Below, piece after piece: positions 1-5,439 of a stretch of DNA of 5,439 nucleotides (the first letter of the stretch is position 1; each line of letters starts with the position of its first letter). The stretch lies in assembly GCA_024277835.1 (NCBI GenBank), contig JAJRUK010000096.1:1-5439 (forward strand). The letters are read 5' to 3'. A program made the position numbers and the translations under genes. A model generated the notes under the pieces. The model worked only from the letters and a program-made list of their open reading frames with translations, ran no database searches and was not told the DNA's origin. Origin of the DNA: Planctomycetota bacterium. GTDB lineage: Bacteria > Planctomycetota > Phycisphaerae > UBA1845.

Positions 1-197
1 CTTGTAAGCAAAGTCCGAGTCCGTCAGAGCGCCATCCGCTTCACGCACATTCGCCCCGATCGACGTTCCCGACCGGCACACAGTTGTTTCGCCACCACCC
101 ACCCCCGCGCATCATTCGGAAAAAGCTTCAAAACGCCAAGGATTTCAACCCCAAAGTCAAGCGTTCGATCAAGCAGATCCCCCTGAATGCGTCCCAT
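1..197 (-). pseudogene. Four-helix-bundle protein (23S rRNA intervening-sequence protein family), frameshifted and cut by the window edge
   Basis: The gene starts at the ATG at 195-197, with a GGGAAAG Shine-Dalgarno at 205-211 and 7-base spacing. The first 39 residues, MGRIQGDLLDRTLDF and onward to WVVAKQL (codon 81-83), match the start of the S23/IVS four-helix-bundle family (helix 1, then the turn with FPNDARG, then helix 2). In that frame the protein then becomes unrelated and stops at 24-26. Moving to another frame from base 78 restores the family signature RSGTSIGANVREADGALTDS, which stays open to base 1. The join lies in a TGTGTG run, so two extra bases (79-80) or one missing base explain the break. 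The family is usually about 115-130 residues; about 65 are visible. Members are encoded inside 23S rRNA insertions or as free genes, and are related to the Avd accessory protein of diversity-generating retroelements; their cellular role is poorly known. The break could be a real mutation or a sequencing error. The family call is firm, inactivation is not. Confidence 0.8.
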
Positions 198-212
198 GCT
201 AATTCTTTCCCA

Positions 213-248
213 GTTTGGACGTTTGGACTTTTCGACATTTGGACGTTT
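213..248 (-). repeat. Short tandem array of an 8-bp unit (AAANGTCS)
   Basis: Read on the minus strand from 248, the array is AAACGTCC, AAATGTCG, AAAAGTCC, AAACGTCC and a partial AAAC: four full units and half a fifth with an exact 8-base period. Position 4 varies (C, T, A, C) and position 8 is C or G, while the AAA and GTC cores never change. It begins two bases after the first moxR stop and overlaps a second in-frame stop (247-249). It ends 15 bases before the ATG of the four-helix-bundle gene and 1 base before that gene's Shine-Dalgarno. An 8-base period does not preserve a reading frame, so it is not a protein repeat. It could be a protein-binding array, an mRNA 5' element or a slippage-generated spacer. 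Confidence 0.85.
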
Positions 249-249
249 A

Positions 250-1248
250 TTAAGGTACGGCGATATGATCAAGCACAGCCCGAACAACATCTTCCGAAGT
301 CTTCTCCTCCGCTTCCGCTTCGTAGGTGACGATGACGCGGTGGCGTAGGATGTCGGGGGCGACGGTCTTGACATCTTGTGGAGTCACGAAACCGCGCCCG
401 TCGAGAAAGGCGGATGCTTTTGCGCCGACGGTGAGCGCGAGCGTCGCACGCGGCGAAGCTCCGTAGGCGATCCAGTCAGCGATCTCGATCCCGTACTTCT
501 TCGGCTCGCGCGTCGCGAGCACCAAGTCAACGATATAGTCCTTGATCTTGTCGTCGATGTAGATTTCGTCCACAACGTCACGCGCCGCGATGATCTCCGC
601 TGGCGAAAGCACCGCGTCGATTTCCATGAGCGGCTTCGTGGATGCCATCCGATCGAGAATCTGTCGTTCCTCCTCCTTGGTGGGGTAGTCCACGAGCAGC
701 TTCATCATGAACCGATCAATCTGCGCCTCGGGCAGGGGGTAGGTTCCCTCCTGCTCGATCGGGTTCTGTGTCGCCATCACCAGAAACGGCTCTTCGAGAG
801 TGAACGTTTCCTTGCCGATCGTCACCTGCCGCTCCTGCATCGCCTCCAGCAGCGCCGACTGAACCTTCGCGGGGGCACGGTTGATCTCATCTGCCAGAAT
901 CAAGTTCGAGAAAATCGGCCCTTTTTGAACAACGAACTCGCCATCGCTCGCTCGATAGATCAGCGTCCCAATGAGGTCCGCGGGCAGCAGGTCCGGTGTG
1001 AACTGTAGTCGCTGGAATTTCGTACTGATTCCCTTGGCGAGACACGCCACCGCCGTGGTCTTGGCGAGTCCGGGCACGCCTTCGATCAAGAGGTGTCCCC
1101 GCGAGAGCACACCGATCAACATCCGATGCAGCAGCTCATCCTGTCCAACAATCACCCTGTGCATTTGCTCGAGCAGTCGCCGGAACGGGTCGCTGCAAGC
1201 GCTGACCTTCTCGCCGATATTCTTTACGTCCAGTTCAGTTGTCGTCAT
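250..1248 (-). CDS. moxR: MoxR-family AAA+ ATPase
   Basis: This is a cytoplasmic AAA+ ATPase of the MoxR family, 332 residues, the usual length. Visible motifs are Walker A GVPGLAKT (57-64), Walker B LILADE followed by INRAPAKVQSALLEAMQER (116-140), sensor 1 ATQNP (159-163) with the family-typical EQEGTYPLPEAQIDRF after it, and sensor 2 GASPRA (263-268) in the C-terminal lid. All nucleotide-binding residues look intact. The ATG at 1246-1248 is preferred because GGGAGGAG lies 10 bases upstream; a TTG ten codons further up (1276-1278) would place that Shine-Dalgarno inside the gene. The gene ends with two consecutive TAA codons. MoxR proteins are thought to act as chaperones that insert cofactors or mature partners, commonly encoded next to DUF58 and von Willebrand factor A proteins. 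No such gene follows directly here; a four-helix-bundle gene does. The substrate therefore cannot be named. Family assignment is very secure. Confidence 0.96.
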   Translation of the reverse strand: MTTTELDVKNIGEKVSACSDPFRRLLEQMHRVIVGQDELLHRMLIGVLSRGHLLIEGVPGLAKTTAVACLAKGISTKFQRLQFTPDLLPADLIGTLIYRASDGEFVVQKGPIFSNLILADEINRAPAKVQSALLEAMQERQVTIGKETFTLEEPFLVMATQNPIEQEGTYPLPEAQIDRFMMKLLVDYPTKEEERQILDRMASTKPLMEIDAVLSPAEIIAARDVVDEIYIDDKIKDYIVDLVLATREPKKYGIEIADWIAYGASPRATLALTVGAKASAFLDGRGFVTPQDVKTVAPDILRHRVIVTYEAEAEEKTSEDVVRAVLDHIAVP

Positions 1249-1258
1249 CTTGTCAAAA

Positions 1259-1266
1259 CTCCTCCC
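1259..1266 (-). promoter_or_regulatory. Strong Shine-Dalgarno that decides the moxR start
   Basis: The minus-strand sequence GGGAGGAG lies 10 bases before the ATG at 1246-1248. It is the best ribosome binding site in the window and argues against the upstream TTG start at 1276-1278, which would read through it. Confidence 0.75.
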
Positions 1267-1300
1267 AACAGGAATCAATGGCGCCGGTCTTTAACGCGAA

Positions 1301-1328
1301 AGTTTACGACGCGCGGATAGAGACGCAA
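1301..1328 (-). promoter_or_regulatory. Possible sigma70-like promoter for moxR
   Basis: On the minus strand TTGCGT (1323-1328) and TAAACT (1301-1306) are separated by 16 bases and lie about 55 bases upstream of the moxR ATG. Each hexamer matches the sigma70 consensus at four of six positions. The rest of the 169-base gap between the signalling gene and the possible TTG start holds no ORF I would support. The call rests on pattern only. Confidence 0.25.
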
Positions 1329-1400
1329 GCAGCGACAGTAGTCTGTCACAAACCGTTGTACGCGGGTCGAAGCGCAACAGTTTTGTCATTCGTTGTCTGG

Positions 1401-1447
1401 AAACCAAAGGAAGCACGAGCGGAGGACGTAGGGGGTGGCAGGGGGGG
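1401..1447 (-). terminator. C-rich, G-poor stretch after the signalling gene, possible Rho-dependent terminator
   Basis: Immediately after the TAA at 1448-1450 the transcript reads CCCCCCC TGCCACCCCC and stays pyrimidine-rich for about 47 bases, by my count 24 C and 7 G. C over G enrichment just beyond a stop codon is the hallmark of a Rho utilisation site. No stable hairpin with a U-run is visible here, so an intrinsic terminator is not supported. The match is compositional only, so confidence is low. Confidence 0.3.
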
Positions 1448-3133
1448 TTACTTCGCCAGCGCCTTGAGCGCGTTGCGAAGTTCGCCGAGAAGCTGATCGA
1501 CTTTGAAAGGTTTGAAAAGGACGGCGGCCAGCCCTTCACGTCGAGCGCGGATGATCGAGTGATTCGGGTCATAACCAAACCCGGTCGTCAAGATGACTGG
1601 CGTCGTCGCGTCGATCTCTTTCGCAGCGGCGAAGACCTCATACCCAGACGCCTCGGGCATCTTGATATCGGTAAGCACCAGGTCGAAAGGCATGCTGCGA
1701 ACTTTCTCAATCGCAACCGAACCGGTGGACGCCGTTTGAACGATACATCCATACCCGGCAAGAACATCGCGCACCGTCTCGCGGATGACTTCTTCATCAT
1801 CTGCCAGCAAAATGCGCTTACCCGTCAACAGGTCGTCCTGATGTTTCGCACCAGCCCGGCGAACGCCGACAACGCCCGGTCGAGTCGTCGTGAGTTCTTT
1901 GATCGAGTCGCGAATCCGTACAGCGTTTTCGGAAATCTCTCGTAGACGCTTTCGCAGATCATCGTGGCCTATGTAATCCTCAACCAGACCCTCGGTATCG
2001 GTCAAAATATCGTTCAGCGGTCCGGTGATCTCTGCCATCACGTCGCTACCGATCTGGCCCGTCGTTTCACGTCGTTCCGAAACTAAGAGTTCGAGAATAT
2101 GAAGCGCAAGCGCGATATACCGACCGAAAATCTCCGCGAACTGGCGGTCGTCTTCACTGAACGCACCGATTCTGTCGCTCTCGAAATTCGCGACGCCGAT
2201 CACTCTATCGTGAAGGGTCAATGCGACCGTCAACGACGACTTCGCATCCGGAACGCCTCGAATAAACCGCGAATCCTCATCGACATTCGGGCAAATGTAG
2301 CTCTTTCCTCGCGCCGCGACGTATCCCGATATTCCGCTGCCTTCGACTTCTGCGTACAGTTCGATGTTTGCGTTCGCGGGCGGCGTGCCGGCAGACAACA
2401 CCGCTTCCAATCGATTCGTCGCTTTGTCAATGACGCGGATGTCAAAGTTCTCGAAGTGCAGATGGTCATGCGTGCATCGCATGATCTTTTGTTCAAGAAG
2501 CCCGAGGCGTTCTGTTGGGTTGAGTCGTGCAAACTGCTTTGTATCAAGACTCAGAAGCTCGCGACCCGCCCGGTCGATCGCATCAATCTGATCCTGAAGG
2601 CGAACCGTACTGGTCACATCCCACACGACGGCCGCGACCTGTTGGATGCGATTATGAAGATCAACAACAGGGGTGGCTGCGATTTCGAATCGTTGATTGC
2701 CATCAACCGTAAAGCTGAACCGCCGACCTCGAATTTGTTTCGATCCGGCATCCGCAAGCGACTTCGCCCACGACCAGGTCTCCAGACAGCAGTCGCGCAC
2801 GCGATCGCGAACCTCCTGCGAAAAACTCAGAAGCATCGGGTTCGCCCAGTCGAGTTCGCCCGACTGACGAACGATCGCGATCCCCTGACTCACACTGTCA
2901 ATAATCGCAGCCGCCTGTCCGCCGCTGTGGACACCTTGAAGCGGGATAAAATCTTCTGCACGGGAAACGACGAGGTCAAAGGTAGAGGAGCGGAGGGCCT
3001 GGAGGGCGTCTTCAACAGTGTCTACATGTGACACCTCGGCGTGCGCTGCCAGCCAGTCGCCGAACTGTTCGTCACAGGTAGGCTGAGCGAGCATCAAGAC
3101 TCGCAGTTCCCTAATTTTTGCCGACGTATTCAT
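1448..3133 (-). CDS. Multidomain signalling protein: pseudo-receiver, PAS, GAF, degenerate DHp helix, C-terminal receiver
   Basis: This is a predicted soluble two-component signalling protein of 561 residues with no membrane segment. Residues 9-63 resemble a receiver fold (LRVLMLAQ, then FDLVVSRAED) but lack the acidic pair, and the phospho-aspartate position is about R58. A PAS-like domain covers about 73-178, ending WDVTSTV. A GAF domain covers about 205-350, with GISGYVAARGKSYICPNV and DRVIGVANFESDRIGAFS. A helical stretch at 352-415 resembles a kinase DHp, but its H-box reads MAEITGPLNDIL, with A367 where histidine belongs, and no ATP-binding domain follows. The final receiver (439-558) looks functional: D445/D446, phospho-acceptor D489 in LVLTDIKMP, T517 and K541 in FKPF. 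There is no DNA-binding or enzymatic output. I infer ligand-modulated phosphate acceptance from a separate kinase, or a partner-binding scaffold. The ATG at 3131-3133 has GGGGAAG four bases upstream. Flanking gaps on both sides suggest a single-gene unit. Ligands and partners are unknown. Confidence 0.88.
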   Translation of the reverse strand: MNTSAKIRELRVLMLAQPTCDEQFGDWLAAHAEVSHVDTVEDALQALRSSTFDLVVSRAEDFIPLQGVHSGGQAAAIIDSVSQGIAIVRQSGELDWANPMLLSFSQEVRDRVRDCCLETWSWAKSLADAGSKQIRGRRFSFTVDGNQRFEIAATPVVDLHNRIQQVAAVVWDVTSTVRLQDQIDAIDRAGRELLSLDTKQFARLNPTERLGLLEQKIMRCTHDHLHFENFDIRVIDKATNRLEAVLSAGTPPANANIELYAEVEGSGISGYVAARGKSYICPNVDEDSRFIRGVPDAKSSLTVALTLHDRVIGVANFESDRIGAFSEDDRQFAEIFGRYIALALHILELLVSERRETTGQIGSDVMAEITGPLNDILTDTEGLVEDYIGHDDLRKRLREISENAVRIRDSIKELTTTRPGVVGVRRAGAKHQDDLLTGKRILLADDEEVIRETVRDVLAGYGCIVQTASTGSVAIEKVRSMPFDLVLTDIKMPEASGYEVFAAAKEIDATTPVILTTGFGYDPNHSIIRARREGLAAVLFKPFKVDQLLGELRNALKALAK

Positions 3134-3240
3134 CAGACTTCCCCGTCTCGCCGGTAGTGGCCCAATCCCATTCTAGGCGACCTCTTCCCAAGTTTCTTCT
3201 CATCGGCCCGAACCGAGGGGCGATTCGAGTCAAAACTCCA

Positions 3241-3270
3241 AAGATACCGAGAAATCATGCGCGATTGCAA
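3241..3270 (-). promoter_or_regulatory. Possible promoter in the 209-base gap between plsY and the signalling gene
   Basis: On the minus strand TTGCAA (3265-3270) and TATCTT (3241-3246) lie 18 bases apart, about 107 bases upstream of the signalling gene's ATG. Each matches sigma70 at four of six positions. Just upstream, 3284-3300 is an AT-rich patch whose transcript reads GAAATTTC then TTTATTTTTT. It could end plsY transcription, but the only pairing nearby is that weak AT palindrome. I see no gene in 3134-3342. Confidence 0.2.
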
Positions 3271-3342
3271 GACCCTGGCACCCAAAAAATAAAGAAATTT
3301 CAGTAAGCCTCGACACAGATCGAACCGACTCTCCGTAGGACT

Positions 3343-4041
3343 TCACGAACCATCTGGCGACTCGCCGGCACCCGGACCGCCATCGCCCACGCGTGGCTCG
3401 GTTCCCGAGAGGATACGCGCAATGTTCGCCCGATGCCGCGCAACAATCAGCCCCGCCGTGACAAGCGTAAAAGCAAGAAGAGGCTCGCTCACTCCTCTGG
3501 ACCCATCAAAGCGGCCCGCGAGTGCAACATAAAGTATCGGAAACATCACGCCCCCAAGGAGAGAGCCGACAGAACTCATTCGTGTGATCGATATCCCCAA
3601 CACCCAAACCACAAAACAGCAAGCCGCGGGGATCGTAAGGTCCGGATAAATTCCCAGCGCAACCCCCAGCGAAGTCGATACCCCTTTGCCGCCCTTGAAC
3701 CCGACGAACGGCGAGTAGTTGTGGCCAAACACCGCACAAATCCCGACCCCCAACCAACAAAGATCGCGCACCGTCTCGGTCATCTCAGCCTCGGCCCACG
3801 GCTGCGACAGCAGAGCCCCGACCGCGACCGTCGGAGCAAGCCCTTTGAGTAGATCAAGTCCGAAAACAACCACGAACCAGCGCGATCCGAGCGCCCGCGC
3901 CACGTTCATCGCCCCGATGTTCCCGCTGCCGACCGTCCGAACGTCAACGCCCTTGAGCTTCCCGATCCAAAGCCCCACCGGGATGCTCCCCGCGGCGAAG
4001 CTCGCTACCGCGCCCAGCGCCACAACCGCCCAAAGCGTCAC
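3343..4041 (-). CDS. plsY: PlsY, acyl-phosphate:glycerol-3-phosphate acyltransferase
   Basis: PlsY is an inner-membrane enzyme that transfers an acyl group from acyl-phosphate (made by PlsX) to glycerol-3-phosphate, giving lysophosphatidic acid, the first committed step of phospholipid synthesis. The 232-residue protein is strongly hydrophobic, with segments near 3-26, 55-79, 95-107, 127-150 and 157-176/186-202. The three conserved cytoplasmic motifs are present: GSGNIGAMNVARALG (38-52), GHNYSPFVGFKGGKGVSTS (106-124) and SITRMSSVGSL (151-161), followed by the family-typical RHRANIARILSGTEPR. One change from the usual consensus is GAMN rather than GATN in motif 1. A Gly/Ser/Asp tail of about 15 residues follows the conserved end. 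The start is GTG at 4039-4041, overlapping the stop of the glycosyltransferase gene (GTGA), with GAGGGAG 7 bases upstream at 4049-4055. This implies translational coupling and one transcript. PlsX is not in the window. The assignment is secure. Confidence 0.97.
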   Translation of the reverse strand: MTLWAVVALGAVASFAAGSIPVGLWIGKLKGVDVRTVGSGNIGAMNVARALGSRWFVVVFGLDLLKGLAPTVAVGALLSQPWAEAEMTETVRDLCWLGVGICAVFGHNYSPFVGFKGGKGVSTSLGVALGIYPDLTIPAACCFVVWVLGISITRMSSVGSLLGGVMFPILYVALAGRFDGSRGVSEPLLAFTLVTAGLIVARHRANIARILSGTEPRVGDGGPGAGESPDGS

Positions 4042-4055
4042 CGCGTAGCTCCCTC
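4038..4055 (-). promoter_or_regulatory. GTGA stop/start overlap with Shine-Dalgarno, translational coupling of the glycosyltransferase gene and plsY
   Basis: The minus strand has GAGGGAG (4049-4055), a 7-base spacer, then GTGA, in which GTG (4039-4041) starts plsY and TGA (4038-4040) ends the upstream gene. A Shine-Dalgarno inside the upstream gene's last codons lets terminating ribosomes restart, linking output of the two proteins. Confidence 0.75.
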
Positions 4056-5318
4056 GCCGCCTGCGATCCGCTCGTACAGTTTCATCATCTCACCCGCATG
4101 ACGGGCCATGCTGACCTGCTCGGCGATTGTCGCAGCTTCCTTCCCCATCCGCTGCCGAAGCTCCTTATCCCGGAGCTTCTCCACGCAACCCGCCATCCCC
4201 TCCGCGTTGGCTGGGTTATCTAGAACGAACCCGCTCTCCCCATCCCGGATCATCTCAGCGGATCCGTCCCATTTCGTTGTAATCACCGGCAACCCCGATA
4301 CCATCGCCTCCAGCACCACACGGCTACAGGGGTCGTAGTACGTCGGATGCACCATCACGTCCGCCGCGTGATAAAACGCCCGCACTCGATCGCTGGCTCC
4401 AACGAAAGTCAGCGCCTTCGCGATCCGCAGATTGCCAGCCATCCTTGCAAGGGTGGCTGCGTCTCCTCGCCCAACGACCAACGCCCGCACCTTCCCCGTA
4501 TCGCGACCAACCAATAGCCCCAGCGCTTCCATCCACCGATGCACCCCTTTGAGGCGAAAATTGTGCGCGACGGACAAAACGAGAAGTTCATCATCCCCAA
4601 CCCCGAACTCCGCCCGAATCGCCTGCCGATTCTCCGCCCGGACGTCCGCTGGCGTATCGTCCCCATTGACCCCGTTGTAGATTTTGCAGATCCGAGCGTC
4701 CGGCAGGGCATAGTGGTTCTTGAGTTGCCTCACGACGTAGTCAGAAATCGCCACGACCGTCGTCGGCGAGTCTGCCGAGAAAATCTCTCGTTCGAGCTGC
4801 AACATATATTGCTGTTTGAAGTTGAATCGGTTGGCGTAGCGTTTCAGGCTCTGCGCGGACCCGGACTCGCGGAGCGCGATGTTCCGCTCGACCGATTCTG
4901 CGACCGTTCCGCCGCGTGGCTGATAGATGTTGGCGTTTCGACAGGGCGTGATCGCGTGGACAATGTCGAACCCGCCCGATTGAAGCTGACTCTCCACCGC
5001 CCGAGCAAACGCAGCCGTCTTTCCCGTTCGCGACATCCCCTCCGCACTGACCGTGTGGATGACCAGCCCGTCGATCGTGTCTGGTCTCGAAGTTGAGGCG
5101 AGTGTTGAAGTCGAGGCCGATGACGCGACTTCGCTCGGTTTCGGTTTCGCGCTCGGGGTCGGTGTTGGCGACGGCGATTCCTCGGCCGCGCTTCGTGTGT
5201 AAACATGAAGCTCCGCGCCGCTTTCCATCAGGTGCTGAAGAAAAAGCCGCGTCGAAGTCTCCGCCCCACCTCGCCAAGTATCCAACCACTCTGTCACAAC
5301 CGCAATTTTCATAAGCAT
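4038..5318 (-). CDS. GT4-family GT-B glycosyltransferase, WaaG-like
   Basis: This is a retaining GT-B glycosyltransferase of family GT4, 426 residues, with no membrane segment. It is expected to work at the cytoplasmic membrane face, moving a sugar from a nucleotide-sugar to a lipid-linked or surface glycan. The N-terminal Rossmann domain starts MKIAVVTEW and has the Gly-rich RGGAE loop (16-20) and FDIVHAITP (117-125). The C-terminal donor domain begins near KIYNGVN (212-218), with AHNFRLKG (251-258, R255/K257 in the usual phosphate-contact place), VVGRGD (281-286), then HPTYYDPCSRVVLEAMVSG (324-342). In that last motif the common E-x7-E is D329-x7-E337. The stretch from LEREIF through VVAISDYVVRQL resembles WaaG-type enzymes. 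Residues 44-80 are a Ser/Thr/Pro/Ala-rich insertion. Acceptor and sugar are unknown. The start is ATG at 5316-5318 or two codons on at 5310-5312 (the classic MKIA start); neither has a good Shine-Dalgarno. The gene overlaps plsY by 4 bases. Confidence 0.93.
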   Translation of the reverse strand: MLMKIAVVTEWLDTWRGGAETSTRLFLQHLMESGAELHVYTRSAAEESPSPTPTPSAKPKPSEVASSASTSTLASTSRPDTIDGLVIHTVSAEGMSRTGKTAAFARAVESQLQSGGFDIVHAITPCRNANIYQPRGGTVAESVERNIALRESGSAQSLKRYANRFNFKQQYMLQLEREIFSADSPTTVVAISDYVVRQLKNHYALPDARICKIYNGVNGDDTPADVRAENRQAIRAEFGVGDDELLVLSVAHNFRLKGVHRWMEALGLLVGRDTGKVRALVVGRGDAATLARMAGNLRIAKALTFVGASDRVRAFYHAADVMVHPTYYDPCSRVVLEAMVSGLPVITTKWDGSAEMIRDGESGFVLDNPANAEGMAGCVEKLRDKELRQRMGKEAATIAEQVSMARHAGEMMKLYERIAGGEGATR

Positions 5319-5348
5319 AAGAGATCCGTGCAGGAGAAGTGGGGTGCC

Positions 5349-5439
5349 ATGGCCAAGCGGAGCGCCGCCACGCCGCTTCCGCAGACTCCCGAGACCTTAT
5401 CTCAATTTCCGTTTCGCATCATGTCGAGCGATCCGCTCC
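5349..5439 (+). CDS. Possible start of a divergent gene, unrecognised, cut by the window edge
   Basis: An open frame starts at the ATG at 5349-5351 and runs to the window end (30 codons, begins MAKRSAATPLPQTPETLSQF). AGGAG lies at 5332-5336, 12 bases upstream, a rather long spacing. Third codon positions are mostly G or C (about 22 of the first 29 after the ATG), as expected for coding DNA in a GC-rich genome. I do not recognise the protein; the visible part is Pro/Thr-rich and then more hydrophobic. If real, it diverges from the glycosyltransferase gene with only 30 bases between starts. An alternative is that the minus strand carries the tail of an upstream operon gene, ending ERIARHDAKRKLR and TAA at 5397-5399. 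The window is too short to decide. Confidence 0.4.
   Translation, partial: MAKRSAATPLPQTPETLSQFPFRIMSSDPL

Noticed and set aside
24..374. A 116-residue minus-strand frame starting at 374, inside the moxR end
   Set aside because: Its first 59 residues are the moxR 3' end and octamer array in the wrong frame, basic and low complexity. Only the part from the ATG at 195-197 resembles a protein family, and it needs a frame change to continue.
376..1008. Plus-strand open frame of 210 codons antisense to moxR
   Set aside because: MoxR motifs are all intact on the minus strand here, and the antisense protein shows no family features.
250..1278. moxR starting ten codons further upstream at 1276-1278
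   Set aside because: That codon is TTG and the strong GGGAGGAG would be inside the gene; the ATG at 1246-1248 fits it properly.
1334..1347. Inverted repeat GACAG-TAGT-CTGTC upstream of moxR
   Set aside because: A five-base stem with a four-base loop is expected by chance, and no T-run or operator context supports it.
2099..3031. Long plus-strand open frame (310 codons) antisense to the signalling gene
   Set aside because: The minus-strand protein has clear PAS, GAF and receiver domains across this region; the antisense product is Arg-rich with no recognisable motif and is a shadow of codon bias.
3284..3310. Intrinsic terminator after plsY
   Set aside because: There is a T-rich tract on the transcript but only an AT palindrome (GAAATTTC) before it, without a stable GC stem.
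5355..5378. AAGCGG/CCGCTT inverted repeat near the right edge, considered as a terminator
   Set aside because: The six-base stem spans a 12-base loop and has no T-run on either strand; it may lie inside a coding region.
5397..5439. Minus-strand tail of an upstream operon gene ending at TAA 5397-5399
   Set aside because: Only 14 codons are visible (13 residues and the stop), with low third-position GC (about 6 of 13); the plus-strand frame fits coding composition better, but this is not settled.
1..5439. CRISPR arrays, tRNA genes, insertion sequences or phage genes
   Set aside because: I found no direct repeats with regular spacers beyond the 8-bp array, no tRNA-like cloverleaf, and no transposase or integrase motifs on either strand.

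Overview
The window is a compact bacterial segment, moderately GC-rich, with four intact genes and one broken gene, all read from the minus strand. The gene set suggests a Gram-negative-type environmental bacterium. It comprises a MoxR AAA+ ATPase, a large PAS/GAF/receiver signalling protein, PlsY, a WaaG-like GT4 glycosyltransferase and a 23S-rRNA-IVS-type four-helix-bundle protein. I favour Planctomycetota, perhaps Phycisphaerae, but this is an inference from protein style. No rRNA or other phylogenetic marker is present.

Layout in transcription order (right to left): a GT4 glycosyltransferase (5318-4038) overlaps plsY (4041-3343) by four bases (GTGA), so the two look like a translationally coupled envelope-biogenesis pair. 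A 209-base gap with an AT-rich patch separates plsY from a single-gene unit (3133-1448). That unit encodes a protein with a degenerate receiver, PAS, GAF, a histidine-kinase-like dimerisation helix lacking its histidine, and an intact C-terminal receiver. A C-rich, G-poor stretch follows its stop and may be a Rho-dependent terminator. Next comes moxR (1248-250) with a strong Shine-Dalgarno. Its stop codon abuts a short 8-bp tandem array (213-248), and 15 bases beyond the array starts a four-helix-bundle gene that is frameshifted at a TG dinucleotide run and runs off the left edge. At the right edge, a possible divergent plus-strand gene starts at 5349, only 30 bases from the glycosyltransferase start.

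Functionally, the glycosyltransferase and PlsY both point to the envelope: surface glycan or lipopolysaccharide sugar transfer, and acylation of glycerol-3-phosphate at the start of phospholipid synthesis. MoxR is normally a chaperone-like ATPase working with a DUF58/von Willebrand factor A partner. No such partner lies directly downstream here, where the octamer array and the four-helix-bundle gene sit instead. The least ordinary parts are that array-plus-gene unit and the catalytically stripped kinase-like signalling protein.
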